Positions 1-8,069 of a DNA stretch of 64,000 nt are shown piece by piece. The stretch spans positions 310,001 to 374,000 of the forward strand of contig JBIIAO010000002.1 of assembly GCA_044239865.1 (NCBI GenBank), given 5' to 3'. This DNA is from CAIZGX01 sp044239865 (GTDB lineage: Bacteria > Bacteroidota > Bacteroidia > Flavobacteriales_D > Sanyastnellaceae). Below the pieces are notes generated by a model, which saw only the letters and a program-made list of their open reading frames with translations, was not told where the DNA came from and ran no database searches. The stretch's first letter is position 1; each line of letters begins with the position of its first letter. A program made the position numbers and the translations under genes.

Positions 1-343
1 AAACATTCACTATCTCGACACTTATTTGCGAAGCGAGGACTGAATTTAACCGTGTTGCCAGCATAGCTATACCGTGCTCAGTGAATACCCACGGGGATTT
101 TACTTTACCACCGGGCTTTCTTAATGAAGTCGCAAATTGCGACTTCAATGTATTCCATTCAATATTGCTAAGTTGAAAGCAGAATTCTTTAGGAAAGCGA
201 GAACCGTTTCTTTTCACTTGCTCGTTAATGCGTTTTGTATCTACGTGAAAGATGAATGCGAGATCACTATCCAGCATTACCTGCATTCCGCGAATGGTAA
301 ATATTCGAGATTCTATTTCTGATTTAATTAGGTTTTGTTCCAT
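1..343 (-). CDS. ORF6N domain protein (partial, C-terminus cut off)
   Basis: The reading frame is open from the ATG at 341-343 down to base 1, giving about 114 residues; the rest lies outside the window. The N-terminus reads MEQNLIKSEIESRIFTIRG, followed by MQVMLDSDLA, VDTKRINEQVKRN, SRFPKEFCFQL and WVFTEHGIAMLATRLNS. This is the characteristic order of the ORF6N domain, a DNA-binding domain of the phage antirepressor/KilA-N group that is widespread in Bacteroidota chromosomes. The family often has a C-terminal coiled-coil region, which cannot be seen here. The protein probably binds DNA; its target is unknown. It is followed upstream (on its own strand) by a minisatellite instead of an operon partner, which suits a stand-alone accessory gene of phage or mobile origin. 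Domain identity is sure; function is not. Confidence 0.85.
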   Translation of the reverse strand, partial: MEQNLIKSEIESRIFTIRGMQVMLDSDLAFIFHVDTKRINEQVKRNGSRFPKEFCFQLSNIEWNTLKSQFATSLRKPGGKVKSPWVFTEHGIAMLATRLNSVLASQISVEIVNV

Positions 344-406
344 GAAGCAAACCTATTTCGAAGAAGAGCTGTTGTCAAGAAATGGTTATGCGTGTTTATG
401 CGGGGG

Positions 407-504
407 AACTTCGTTGTTAGAACTCCGTTGTTGGAACTATGTTGTTTGAACTGCGCTGTTAGAACGATGTTGTTGGAACTGCGTTGTTTGAACTAACGTT
501 GCTA
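407..504. repeat. 14-bp minisatellite, seven tandem copies
   Basis: Seven contiguous 14-bp units start at 407, 421, 435, 449, 463, 477 and 491. The plus-strand pattern is AAC-T-N-Y-GTTGTT-D-G. Positions 5, 6 and 13 vary between units while the AAC and GTTGTT cores stay nearly fixed; the last copy is degraded. The unit length is not a multiple of three and no open frame of useful length covers it, so it is not coding. It fills most of the gap between the ORF6N gene and the glycosyltransferase gene, both read on the minus strand. Role unknown. Confidence 0.85.
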
Positions 505-513
505 AAACACAGT

Positions 514-587
514 CGAAGACATTCGCCGTAGGCATTCGTCAAAGACATTCGTCAAAGACATTCGCTCGAAGAGCATCCGTCAAAGAC
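514..587. repeat. 13-15-bp degenerate direct repeat across the glycosyltransferase stop codon
   Basis: About five imperfect units are seen, with two near-identical adjacent copies of AAAGACATTCGTC at 541-553 and 554-566 (last two bases swapped in the second), flanked by related units at 514-526, 527-540 and 567-581. The repeat covers the last roughly 16 codons of the glycosyltransferase, including its stop at 539-541, and continues past it. The C-terminal residues NVFDECL are thus repeat-encoded. This suggests that slippage has rewritten the gene's 3' end. Confidence 0.75.
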
Positions 588-1846
588 TGACGAGAATACT
601 TCATCACCCTCGGATTCAACGGCTCGTTAGTGATGCAAGGGAACGATTGCTTAATGAATTCGTAAATACGTTCTTCGTCTTGAAAAGCAATCATGGCGCC
701 GCTTTCACTTTCGTTAATGACACGCGCGCAATCACTGGTGATACTGCCAATACCGAGCACGCGATTGCCGGTAGCAACGTATTCAAATATTTTTCCTGTA
801 ACACGTCCCTCCTCGTTGGCATTCTGATTCAAGATAACCAACAACAACTGAGGAGTGAGCATGAGGTCTAACACTTCGTTGTGCTTCACATAAGGAATGT
901 ATTCCAAATGCTCGGAAAGTCCATTTCGCTTAACGTCTTCCAACACCGATCCGTCAGTTGGACCAACCAACCGAATAATCATTCGGTTTTTGAATTCTTC
1001 ACTTTCATTCACCAAACGAGACAATGCTCGCCACAATGCAGGAGCATTTCGATCGTCTCCAAAAGTACCGTAATGACCTACGATGAATTTATCTGTCGGC
1101 TTAACTTCCCTTCCTTCAAAATCTACATGGTCGAATCCGTTCGTTAACACTTTCACTTCACTTCCACGAATCTTCTCATACTCCGCGCTCAAATACCAAC
1201 TCACTGTATCAACTACAGTAGCCTCCTTCAATACACTGCGCTCTAACTTCGCATGTCTGCGCTTCGCCCAAGCACTCATCTGAAACTTATCTGCATTGTC
1301 CATGTTCACCCACGGGTCTCTGAAGTCTGCTAACCAGGAAACGCCAGTCTTTCGATGAACGCGACGCGCAATCAAATGCATACTGTGCGGAGGCCCAGTG
1401 CTGACAATTAAGTCAACGGGATTATCTTTTAAATACTTCACCAAGAAATTAGAGGCTGGACGAATCCAAAACATACGCGCATCTGGAATTAAAATATTCC
1501 CACGCACCCAAGCCATTAATCTCTCCATGAAGGAGGGTCCCTTTTCACTGCGAATGAATCCAGCGCTTATTCCCGCATCGCCTTTCCCAGTTGCTTTTCT
1601 CAATGCACGGTAAGGTTCGAAGATCGGACAGCGAATGACTTCCACTCCTTCCGGAATTTCAGTCAATAAGGTTTCATCATACACCGGATAGTCTGCGTTC
1701 TCCGGAACGAAAACTACCGGCTGCCAATCAGAGTTGTGTAAATACTTCACAAACTTCAACCAACGTTGAACTCCTCCTCCACCAGCTGGAGGCCAATAAT
1801 AGGCTATGATTAATACGCGCTGTTTCACTACTTGCAAAATTCGCAA
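539..1846 (-). CDS. Glycosyltransferase, GT4-like
   Basis: Predicted cytoplasmic sugar-nucleotide-dependent glycosyltransferase of 435 residues with a GT-B fold. Near the N-terminus YYWPPAGGGGVQRWLKF forms the first beta strand and glycine-rich loop typical of this family; VSTGPPHS and WLADFRDPW (about residues 150-180) mark the rest of the N-domain; HYGTFGDDRN begins the second Rossmann domain and GKIFEYVATGNRVLGIG is the usual donor-site region. The same layout occurs in the gene at 51088, so the two are paralogues. The listed start overlaps the upstream nuclease gene by 19 bases. A GTG at 1826-1828 (VKQRVLIIAYYW) fits the family start better and would overlap the upstream TAG stop as TAGTG, a coupling arrangement. 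The last residues are encoded by a repeat. Acceptor and donor sugars cannot be told. Confidence 0.88.
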   Translation of the reverse strand: MRILQVVKQRVLIIAYYWPPAGGGGVQRWLKFVKYLHNSDWQPVVFVPENADYPVYDETLLTEIPEGVEVIRCPIFEPYRALRKATGKGDAGISAGFIRSEKGPSFMERLMAWVRGNILIPDARMFWIRPASNFLVKYLKDNPVDLIVSTGPPHSMHLIARRVHRKTGVSWLADFRDPWVNMDNADKFQMSAWAKRRHAKLERSVLKEATVVDTVSWYLSAEYEKIRGSEVKVLTNGFDHVDFEGREVKPTDKFIVGHYGTFGDDRNAPALWRALSRLVNESEEFKNRMIIRLVGPTDGSVLEDVKRNGLSEHLEYIPYVKHNEVLDLMLTPQLLLVILNQNANEEGRVTGKIFEYVATGNRVLGIGSITSDCARVINESESGAMIAFQDEERIYEFIKQSFPCITNEPLNPRVMKYSRQSLTDALRANVFDECL

Positions 1847-4605
1847 TAATCCGACTCTGGATTGTGCCTAAATATTTGCGTTTCCAACAAACTCTTCAAC
1901 ACTCCCAACAACTCTTCTTCAAACTTATCTACATCGGCTTCGCGCAAGACAGCTCGTTCTTCTCCTCTCATTAACGAAACGGGTCCCTGCTTTGCGTGCT
2001 TCAATCCGAACAACATGGCTTGTGTGCGTTCGGGGTCATGCCCTTCCTTCACCCACATATATGAATAGGTTAAAATTTGAAGAAGCTTGGGCTTGGTGTC
2101 TTTCAACCAAGGACCTTCTTTGTCGCTTAATTTCAATTCATCGGGCTTGACACTTCCCGTTTTGTAATCAATTACCATGAAATTGCCCGCTTGCTCATCT
2201 ACACGGTCAGCCTTTCCGCGAACACGTGCAGGAATGTCGACGCCAATTTTATCCATGGGTAAATCCGCAACAAGTAATACCTCTACTCCATTCACCAATC
2301 TTTCTTCGCCGTTAGCTCGCGCATGATTAAATTGTTCCTGATCGTATTCCAACACCACTTCTATCATGCGCTTCACAATGCGACGCATGATAATATCGAA
2401 ACCTGCTAATTCGAAATTCGAATTGTAAAGTTTAACAATGGCGGCGTCTATAAGCGCATCTAGTTCTAATTTGAATCCGTCAAAATCTACGTCGTGAATC
2501 GTCATTCCAACAAAACGCTTGTACAACGTTTCTAAGACATCATGAACAATAGAACCAAACGTTGAGGCTTCCATATTCTCTTCCAAGCTTTCCACTTCAC
2601 CCAGGCCAACAACGTAGCGGTAATAGAAGTCGAGCGGACAACGCATGAATTTATTTAGCGCCGATGGCGAAATTCCATAATCCAATAAAGCATGAATGCG
2701 CTCCGTTGAAAAATCATTTGCTTCAATCTCTTCTTCACCCGTCTGCAAAAACTTATTGCTGTGTTCGAAGTCTTCGTACCGAACGTTCGTTCGGTCTCCG
2801 TATCCTGTTAGCTCTTGTCCAATTTGCATGAGATAGCGCGAAGGCTCGGTCATCTTATAGTCAGAACTTAAGGTGTGATACAACAAACGAATATCCTCTG
2901 CTCGTTGCAATAAGCGATAGAAGGAATAGGCTATTGTTCCTTCACGCTCTTCAGCCGAAGGCAATTCAAACGCTCTTCTTAAATCGAAAGGAATGAGAGA
3001 TTGAGCCCTTCCATTTCCTGGAAATTGTTCATCGTTCGCGCCAACAATAATCACGTGTTTGAAATCCACCGCACGTGTCTCCACCATACTCAAAACCTGA
3101 AGTCCTTCCAACGGCTCACCCTGAAACGCAATGGTCTCTTGAGACGCGTAATGTTGAAACAACAGATCTAACAAAGGCACTTCATTCAAAAATGCATTTC
3201 CTTCCATATGCATTTCAATTCGACCTAAAATCTGCTGAAGTCGCAAAGCCGTTTCCTTCGTCAATTCATCAGCACTGTCCGCTTCAATAAATACAGAAAG
3301 AAATTTCTTCAATCGAACAATGCAATTCGGCAAATCGAAATTCTCGACGGTCAGTAATTCTTCCAACGTTTTCATAGCCGGAAGTTCTTCAACCAACTCC
3401 TTCAATTCCTTTTCACGGATATAGATAAACTTTCGTCGCATGACATAGCGCTGAATTTCTCTCCGCTCCGCAGAAGGAATAAGAACATTTAAATCGGTTT
3501 GAAGAATCCACTGCGAGAAATCCTTGTAATACATTCCCTTCTTCACTTCCTTCGACAAGCGACTCCACATGCGCAAGAGCATTTTCACTACACGGAACAA
3601 TGCAACCTGATCAATGGGGTATCCCAATGCTACGTTCACAGGCGAGTCTATGGACAATCCATTTAAGAACGGGCGAAGCAAGAACGGTTGAACCAAGACC
3701 ACAGCGGTATTCGCGCGATCTTCTTCACTCATCTCATTCACCAACTTCGAGGCGGCGAATGCAGAAGCCAAAGGCGTGACCACTTTCGAGAATGTTATGG
3801 TTCGACTTCGTGTGTTGAAGTCATCTGTCTTCGCAATGGGCATTCTTCTTTCTTCCCACGAGCGGAAAAATATTCCAGCTTCATGAATGGGGTTGTTCAC
3901 GTAATAGGCATCTGCATCGAAACGGAAAAACACTTTTCCTGTTTTGTGAAGACGCATCACCCACTTCTCTTCGGCCTTTGAGAAGGCTGTTATTCCAACA
4001 AAATAAATAGCATCTGCATTCGTAGGGAAATTCACTTCCACCTTCTCTTCCGCCATGGCCCTGTTGAGTCTTGCGTAACTGAAAGCGTGCTGCTCGTTTT
4101 GCAATTCAACAAAACGATGATACACTTTTCCAAGGTCAAGCCAGAAATCTGCGTAATCTTCTTGCGCATCGGTTAACGGTTGAATGCCGAAACTCCAATT
4201 TTCAATATCCTTTACGTCTTTCAAATTCTTGAAAACCTCTCCTGGATTGGCAAGCGCGACATCGATATCGTTGAAATCATCAAGCGCCATACTTCCCCAT
4301 TTCATAAAAACTTCAAATGAATCGGGGCTTTCAACCACTTCGGTGTAGGCGCGATAAAGTAAGAGAAGTAAACTCAATTTTTCTTCCGTTCTTTCTTTCA
4401 CCACAGATTTAACAAATTGCGGAAGCAACGTGAGCTGTGGCGTAAGGAAGGCCGAACCTAAAATTTCAAACAGAAATTTTTTCAAAAAAACCTTCGATCG
4501 ATTACTCGGCAAGACAACCAAAACGCGGTGTAAATCTTTGCCGTGTTGGTCAATGAGTTCTTGAGCAATCCGTCTTAAAAAAAGTTCTTCTGAATTTGTT
4601 TGCAT
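1828..4605 (-). CDS. PD-(D/E)XK nuclease, AddB-like
   Basis: Large (925 aa) inactivated-helicase plus nuclease subunit of the AddAB type, expected to pair with the AddA-like protein at 17127 in end-processing for recombinational repair. The N-terminus LVVLPSNRSKVFLKKF occupies the Walker A place but lacks the GxGKT signature, as is usual for AddB. The C-terminal nuclease domain is recognisable: FMRCPLDFYYRYV around residue 655, GSIVHDVLETLY with its conserved His, GKADRVD, and the catalytic VIDYKTGSVK near residue 813, followed by QILTYSYMW. AddB proteins carry an iron-sulfur cluster held by one Cys before the nuclease and three at the C-terminus. Here the first Cys and a C-terminal YCEFC pair are present, but the chain stops one residue later and the last Cys is missing. 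The downstream glycosyltransferase starts within this overlap. Confidence 0.88.
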   Translation of the reverse strand: MQTNSEELFLRRIAQELIDQHGKDLHRVLVVLPSNRSKVFLKKFLFEILGSAFLTPQLTLLPQFVKSVVKERTEEKLSLLLLLYRAYTEVVESPDSFEVFMKWGSMALDDFNDIDVALANPGEVFKNLKDVKDIENWSFGIQPLTDAQEDYADFWLDLGKVYHRFVELQNEQHAFSYARLNRAMAEEKVEVNFPTNADAIYFVGITAFSKAEEKWVMRLHKTGKVFFRFDADAYYVNNPIHEAGIFFRSWEERRMPIAKTDDFNTRSRTITFSKVVTPLASAFAASKLVNEMSEEDRANTAVVLVQPFLLRPFLNGLSIDSPVNVALGYPIDQVALFRVVKMLLRMWSRLSKEVKKGMYYKDFSQWILQTDLNVLIPSAERREIQRYVMRRKFIYIREKELKELVEELPAMKTLEELLTVENFDLPNCIVRLKKFLSVFIEADSADELTKETALRLQQILGRIEMHMEGNAFLNEVPLLDLLFQHYASQETIAFQGEPLEGLQVLSMVETRAVDFKHVIIVGANDEQFPGNGRAQSLIPFDLRRAFELPSAEEREGTIAYSFYRLLQRAEDIRLLYHTLSSDYKMTEPSRYLMQIGQELTGYGDRTNVRYEDFEHSNKFLQTGEEEIEANDFSTERIHALLDYGISPSALNKFMRCPLDFYYRYVVGLGEVESLEENMEASTFGSIVHDVLETLYKRFVGMTIHDVDFDGFKLELDALIDAAIVKLYNSNFELAGFDIIMRRIVKRMIEVVLEYDQEQFNHARANGEERLVNGVEVLLVADLPMDKIGVDIPARVRGKADRVDEQAGNFMVIDYKTGSVKPDELKLSDKEGPWLKDTKPKLLQILTYSYMWVKEGHDPERTQAMLFGLKHAKQGPVSLMRGEERAVLREADVDKFEEELLGVLKSLLETQIFRHNPESDYCEFCK

Positions 4606-4614
4606 ATTCGCAGT

Positions 4615-4869
4615 ATGAATTTCCCAAAGTTTCTAAAATTTCCAGAAGGAAAACGCATTGTTCAAATCTTTTCCTCAACAACTTTTGAAGAAGTGGTGGT
4701 TATGGGCACTTCTTACTTCATTCACACCAACAATGCTGTTACGCATGCCGATCGCATTTACGTTATGGACCTGCTGGAAGGCCGAAATGGCGCAGAATTC
4801 ATAACCAATGAGGAGTATATTGAAATAAAAGCCCGCATTTCTTCCAATTATAAATTGAAATCCATTTGA
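4615..4869 (+). CDS. Small protein of unknown function
   Basis: An 84-residue frame starting at the ATG at 4615 (an in-frame TTG lies at 4600, inside the AddB start region). It is divergent from the AddB-like gene, with the two starts only about 10 bases apart, and sits 69 bases before murB on the same strand. The protein begins MNFPKFLKFPEGKRIV and contains mixed hydrophobic strands such as FEEVVVMGTSYFIHT and IYVMDLLEG, then an acidic/charged C-terminal helix ITNEEYIEIKARI. No signal peptide or membrane segment is visible. I do not recognise a family. The amino-acid composition is protein-like and there is no competing gene on the other strand, so it is probably real. Confidence 0.6.
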   Translation: MNFPKFLKFPEGKRIVQIFSSTTFEEVVVMGTSYFIHTNNAVTHADRIYVMDLLEGRNGAEFITNEEYIEIKARISSNYKLKSI

Positions 4870-4938
4870 ACAAACGCGTGTTCGAATTACGGCGTTCCTC
4901 GCCGATAGCCCACACCATTCCTTTCTTTTCTTTACTTC

Positions 4939-5961
4939 ATGAAACTTCAGTTCGAAAAAAATGTGGATTTGTTGACGCACAACACGTTCGGCATTTCAGC
5001 AATAGCGAGAGAATTTGCACGGATAGACCAACCAGAACATGTGCAAGAGGCGTTGGAGTATGTGCGTCAGAGCAAGAACAATCACCTGGTACTTGGCGGT
5101 GGCAGTAACATATTGTTCACACAAGATGTCGATGCAATTGTTCTTCAAAACAGATTATTCGGAATTGAATTGGAAAAGGAAGACGACATGCATGTGTATG
5201 TGCGAGTGGCGGCGGGAGAGAACTGGCACAACTTCGTGTTGCATTGCATTCGAAACAAATGGGCTGGAGTTGAAAATCTTTCGCTTATCCCCGGTTGCGT
5301 GGGTGCGAGCCCTATGCAGAATATTGGCGCCTACGGAGTTGAAATGAGTAGCGTCTTGAATTATGTGGAAGCCGTGAACATTCACACTTCCGAAAAACAC
5401 ACCTTCTCTTTGAACGATTGTGAACTCGGTTACCGCGAAAGTATCTTCAAGCGGAAGGAAAAAGGCAATTGGTTTATCACTCATGTGGGCTTCAAACTAA
5501 ACAAGCGACCCGTATTTCATATTGAATACGGCGCCATTGCAGACGAACTAGACAAGATGGAAATAGACACGCTTAGCATTAAGCACATCAGTCAAGCCGT
5601 TATAGCCATTCGTTCTTCAAAGCTACCCGATCCGAAAGTCTTAGGAAATGCTGGAAGCTTCTTCAAAAACCCAACGGTAGATCTCTCCGTACTACGTGCC
5701 ATTCAAACACACGACGAGAAAATTCCATTTTATCCCGTGAATGAAAACACGGTTAAAATACCCGCTGGATATATGATTGAGCATGCCGGTTGGAAAGGCA
5801 AGCGCGTTGGAAACTGCGGTATGCATGAAAAACAGGCGTTGGTTCTTGTGAATTATGGCGGTGCAACCGGACACGAGATATTTACTTTAAGCACAGCAGT
5901 TATGACCGATGTCAAGAATAAATACGGCATCGAATTGGAGCGCGAAGTAAATGTGTGGTAA
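4939..5961 (+). CDS. murB: UDP-N-acetylmuramate dehydrogenase
   Basis: FAD- and NADPH-dependent reductase that turns UDP-GlcNAc-enolpyruvate into UDP-MurNAc in the cytoplasm, the second committed step of peptidoglycan precursor synthesis. The 340-residue length and the sequence fit the E. coli-type (type I) enzyme. The FAD-binding domain carries LVLGGGSNILFT (about residues 50-62) and GVENLSLIPGCVGASPMQNI; YRESIFK contributes the substrate-binding Tyr/Arg region; the C-terminal domain has LGNAGSFFKNP with the catalytic Ser, and PAGYMIEHAGWKGKRVG. The conserved Glu near the end lies in the HEKQALVLVNYGGATGHEI stretch region. The start MKLQFEKNVDLLTHNTFGI is the usual family start. Its stop codon overlaps the -7 element of the desaturase promoter. 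Confidence 0.97.
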   Translation: MKLQFEKNVDLLTHNTFGISAIAREFARIDQPEHVQEALEYVRQSKNNHLVLGGGSNILFTQDVDAIVLQNRLFGIELEKEDDMHVYVRVAAGENWHNFVLHCIRNKWAGVENLSLIPGCVGASPMQNIGAYGVEMSSVLNYVEAVNIHTSEKHTFSLNDCELGYRESIFKRKEKGNWFITHVGFKLNKRPVFHIEYGAIADELDKMEIDTLSIKHISQAVIAIRSSKLPDPKVLGNAGSFFKNPTVDLSVLRAIQTHDEKIPFYPVNENTVKIPAGYMIEHAGWKGKRVGNCGMHEKQALVLVNYGGATGHEIFTLSTAVMTDVKNKYGIELEREVNVW

Positions 5962-5966
5962 CTTTG
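5935..5966 (+). promoter_or_regulatory. Bacteroidota-type promoter for the desaturase
   Basis: TTG at 5935-5937, a 21-base spacer, then TAACTTTG at 5959-5966, matching the TTG-N17-23-TAnnTTTG consensus of the Bacteroidota primary sigma factor. The TAA of the -7 element is also the stop codon of murB. Transcription would start about 20 bases before the desaturase start codon. Confidence 0.55.
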
Positions 5967-5991
5967 CACTTCAATATAAAACCCAACTATT

Positions 5992-7062
5992 TTGAGCACA
6001 ATAAGATTTAAAACAGCAGGCACTCCATTTTTCGATCATTTGAAGAACGGTGTAGATGGATACTTCAACGCTACACGTCGCAACAGATGGGGCAATGGGC
6101 TCATTTATGTTAAAGCCGTTGTCTTACTAGCGAGCTTTTTCACCCTCTATATTTCACTTGTTTTTGGAAGTCTTTCCATGTGGATGAACCTTGGCGCTTG
6201 TGTGCTTTTGGGACTTACCCTAGCTGGAATCGGATTCAACTTGATGCATGATGGTGCGCACGGAAGTTTTTCAGACAAGAAATGGTTGAATGAAATCATG
6301 GCTCACACCTTAAACATGGTGGGTGGAGATGTTAGTTTGTGGAAGACTAAACACAACGTCATTCACCATTCATTCACCAACATTGAAGGACACGACGACG
6401 ACATTAACATTCAGCCGATGATGCGTACGAATGAGAATCAACCGCGTTACAAGATTCATCGCTTTCAGCATATCTATGGATATATCCTTTACTGTTTAAC
6501 ATATATTTCATGGGTGTGGATCGACGATGTGAAGAAGTACAGAACACAACAAGTAGGTATTACCAAATTGAAGAAGTTTACTTTCATCAATCACTTTACT
6601 TTTTGGGCAACGAAGTTGAGCTACGTGGCAACGTTTATTGTTCTTCCAATTATTTTCAAAGGCATACTTGCAGCCATCTTGGGTTACTTGATCGTTTCTA
6701 TGGTAACTGGAATTGTTATCGCGGTTGTGTTTCAATTGGCGCACGTGGTTGAATCGGTTTCGTTTAACAATCCTGAGGATACTAACGGTATCATTGAAGA
6801 AGAATGGGCCATTCATCAAATCAACACGACAAGTAACTTCGCAACAAGAAATCCTTTGGTGTCTTGGTTTACGGGCGGATTGAATTACCAAGTGGAGCAC
6901 CATTTGTTCCCGCGTATTTCACACGTTCACTATCCTGCCTTGAACAAAATTGTTCGTGAGACGTGTGAGAAATTCGGTGTTCAATACCACGAATACGGAA
7001 CTGTCGTTGCAGCGGTGCGTTCACACACGCGTCACTTGAAGACCATGGGAATTGCGGACTAA
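5992..7062 (+). CDS. Fatty acid desaturase (acyl-CoA or lipid type)
   Basis: Membrane di-iron desaturase of 356 residues in the DesA/COG3239 group, which introduces a double bond into long-chain acyl groups, probably to tune membrane fluidity. All three histidine boxes are seen: NLMHDGAHGSF (HxxxH, about residue 85), KHNVIHHSF (HxxxHH, about residue 122) and QVEHHLFPRISH (QxxHH, about residue 300), separated by two pairs of hydrophobic segments. The start codon is a TTG at 5992 (STIRFKTAGTPFF), 30 bases after murB and just downstream of a promoter-like element. Its stop codon overlaps that of the convergent PorP/SprF gene (CTAA). A close paralogue lies at 25528-26589. The regiospecificity cannot be read from sequence. 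Confidence 0.93.
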   Translation: MSTIRFKTAGTPFFDHLKNGVDGYFNATRRNRWGNGLIYVKAVVLLASFFTLYISLVFGSLSMWMNLGACVLLGLTLAGIGFNLMHDGAHGSFSDKKWLNEIMAHTLNMVGGDVSLWKTKHNVIHHSFTNIEGHDDDINIQPMMRTNENQPRYKIHRFQHIYGYILYCLTYISWVWIDDVKKYRTQQVGITKLKKFTFINHFTFWATKLSYVATFIVLPIIFKGILAAILGYLIVSMVTGIVIAVVFQLAHVVESVSFNNPEDTNGIIEEEWAIHQINTTSNFATRNPLVSWFTGGLNYQVEHHLFPRISHVHYPALNKIVRETCEKFGVQYHEYGTVVAAVRSHTRHLKTMGIAD

Positions 7063-8069
7063 AACTTAGCGCAAGGAATAATTCTTCTCTTTACTTTTCG
7101 CATGTTTCTGTTGTTCGCCCACAAGTAGGTGAAACTAATTTCATGAGAACCTCCTGTATTTCCAACCGCTAGTTGCGATGTCGTAATATCATAGCTGTAT
7201 CCCACTTTGTAATTCCCTGTTTGAAATCCAATGAGTGCAGAGAATGAATCTCTATTCGGATGTTGGTATTGATTCGATTTAACCGGAAGTCCGCGGTACC
7301 AGATTCCCAATACAACAGGATTCAATTCCGTATAAACTCCAATGTCTAACTGATCAAATTTTCCTTGGGCTTGGTAGTTAAACGCCAGCACCATGTCCTT
7401 TCCAACCATCGAATAATAATTCGACTTAATCTTTTTTCTTACTCCTCCGTGAACGGAAAGACGTGTCGGAATAATTTCGGTCGTTGCGTTGTAAATGGCT
7501 TCATTCGGCTTGTTCATGTGATACACAGAAACACCCATCCAAGCTTTCGCTGAATAAAGCAATGCGCCTGCCGAAGCGTCGAAGTACTTTGCAGGTCCGT
7601 ATGAAATTGCTTCATAGCTGGGGTCCCCATCGCGAATCATTTGATCATAAAAAACCAAATTTCCAAAATCCAATGTTTTGTTTACGAATCCAAATTGTAA
7701 AGCGGGTCTAAAGAACAAACCGTGCTTTACCTTCACCTCATACGCATATTGAAATTGAATGGACGAGGTTTTTAAATTCCCACTTCCCAACTTATCACTT
7801 CCAGCAATAATTCCGAATCCACTGTTGATGGAAGACGCGTAATGGTCGTATGCAAATCTATAAGACTTGAACCCACCTGGAATTAAAGACCACTGATTGC
7901 GATACAAAGAGCTTAGTCTACTTTGTGCCGAAGCCCCTGCAAATGCGGGATTCAATAAGGTTGGCGTTGAGTAAAATTGCGTGTATTGCTGATCTTGGGC
8001 AGCGGCATTCATTTCTAGTAATAGCACTAGCGCGAAGAAAATATGTCTGATGTTTATTGTGTTTTTCAT
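7059..8069 (-). CDS. PorP/SprF family outer membrane protein
   Basis: A 336-residue outer membrane protein of the PorP/SprF family associated with type IX secretion. The N-terminal signal peptide (IFFALVLLLEMNAAAQ) is followed by DQQYTQFYSTPTLLNPAFAG, the diagnostic start of the mature protein in this family, and by alternating strands such as FRPALQFGFVN and IGFQTGNYKVGYSYD that fit a beta barrel. The gene overlaps the giant PKD protein gene by 4 bases (ATGA), and is translated directly after it. In Flavobacterium, SprF is needed for surface delivery of the adhesin SprB encoded next to it, so this protein is inferred to handle export or anchoring of the 8066-13585 product. Confidence 0.93.
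   Translation of the reverse strand: MKNTINIRHIFFALVLLLEMNAAAQDQQYTQFYSTPTLLNPAFAGASAQSRLSSLYRNQWSLIPGGFKSYRFAYDHYASSINSGFGIIAGSDKLGSGNLKTSSIQFQYAYEVKVKHGLFFRPALQFGFVNKTLDFGNLVFYDQMIRDGDPSYEAISYGPAKYFDASAGALLYSAKAWMGVSVYHMNKPNEAIYNATTEIIPTRLSVHGGVRKKIKSNYYSMVGKDMVLAFNYQAQGKFDQLDIGVYTELNPVVLGIWYRGLPVKSNQYQHPNRDSFSALIGFQTGNYKVGYSYDITTSQLAVGNTGGSHEISFTYLWANNRNMRKVKRRIIPCAKF

Noticed and set aside
137..449. Two short plus-strand frames of 61 and 65 residues
   Set aside because: They lie opposite the ORF6N gene, which is open to the window edge and has clear family motifs, so they are shadows.
407..587. Possible CRISPR array
   Set aside because: Units are 13-15 bp and contiguous with no unique spacers between them, and no Cas gene is near.
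1828..1846. Frameshift between the nuclease and glycosyltransferase genes
   Set aside because: Both frames have sensible ends and a plausible coupled start at 1828 (GTG), so a simple overlap is enough; a sequencing error cannot be fully excluded.
4675..4980. Minus-strand frame of 101 residues
   Set aside because: It overlaps the small plus-strand gene and the murB start, and its sequence (His- and Phe-rich, no domain) looks like a shadow.
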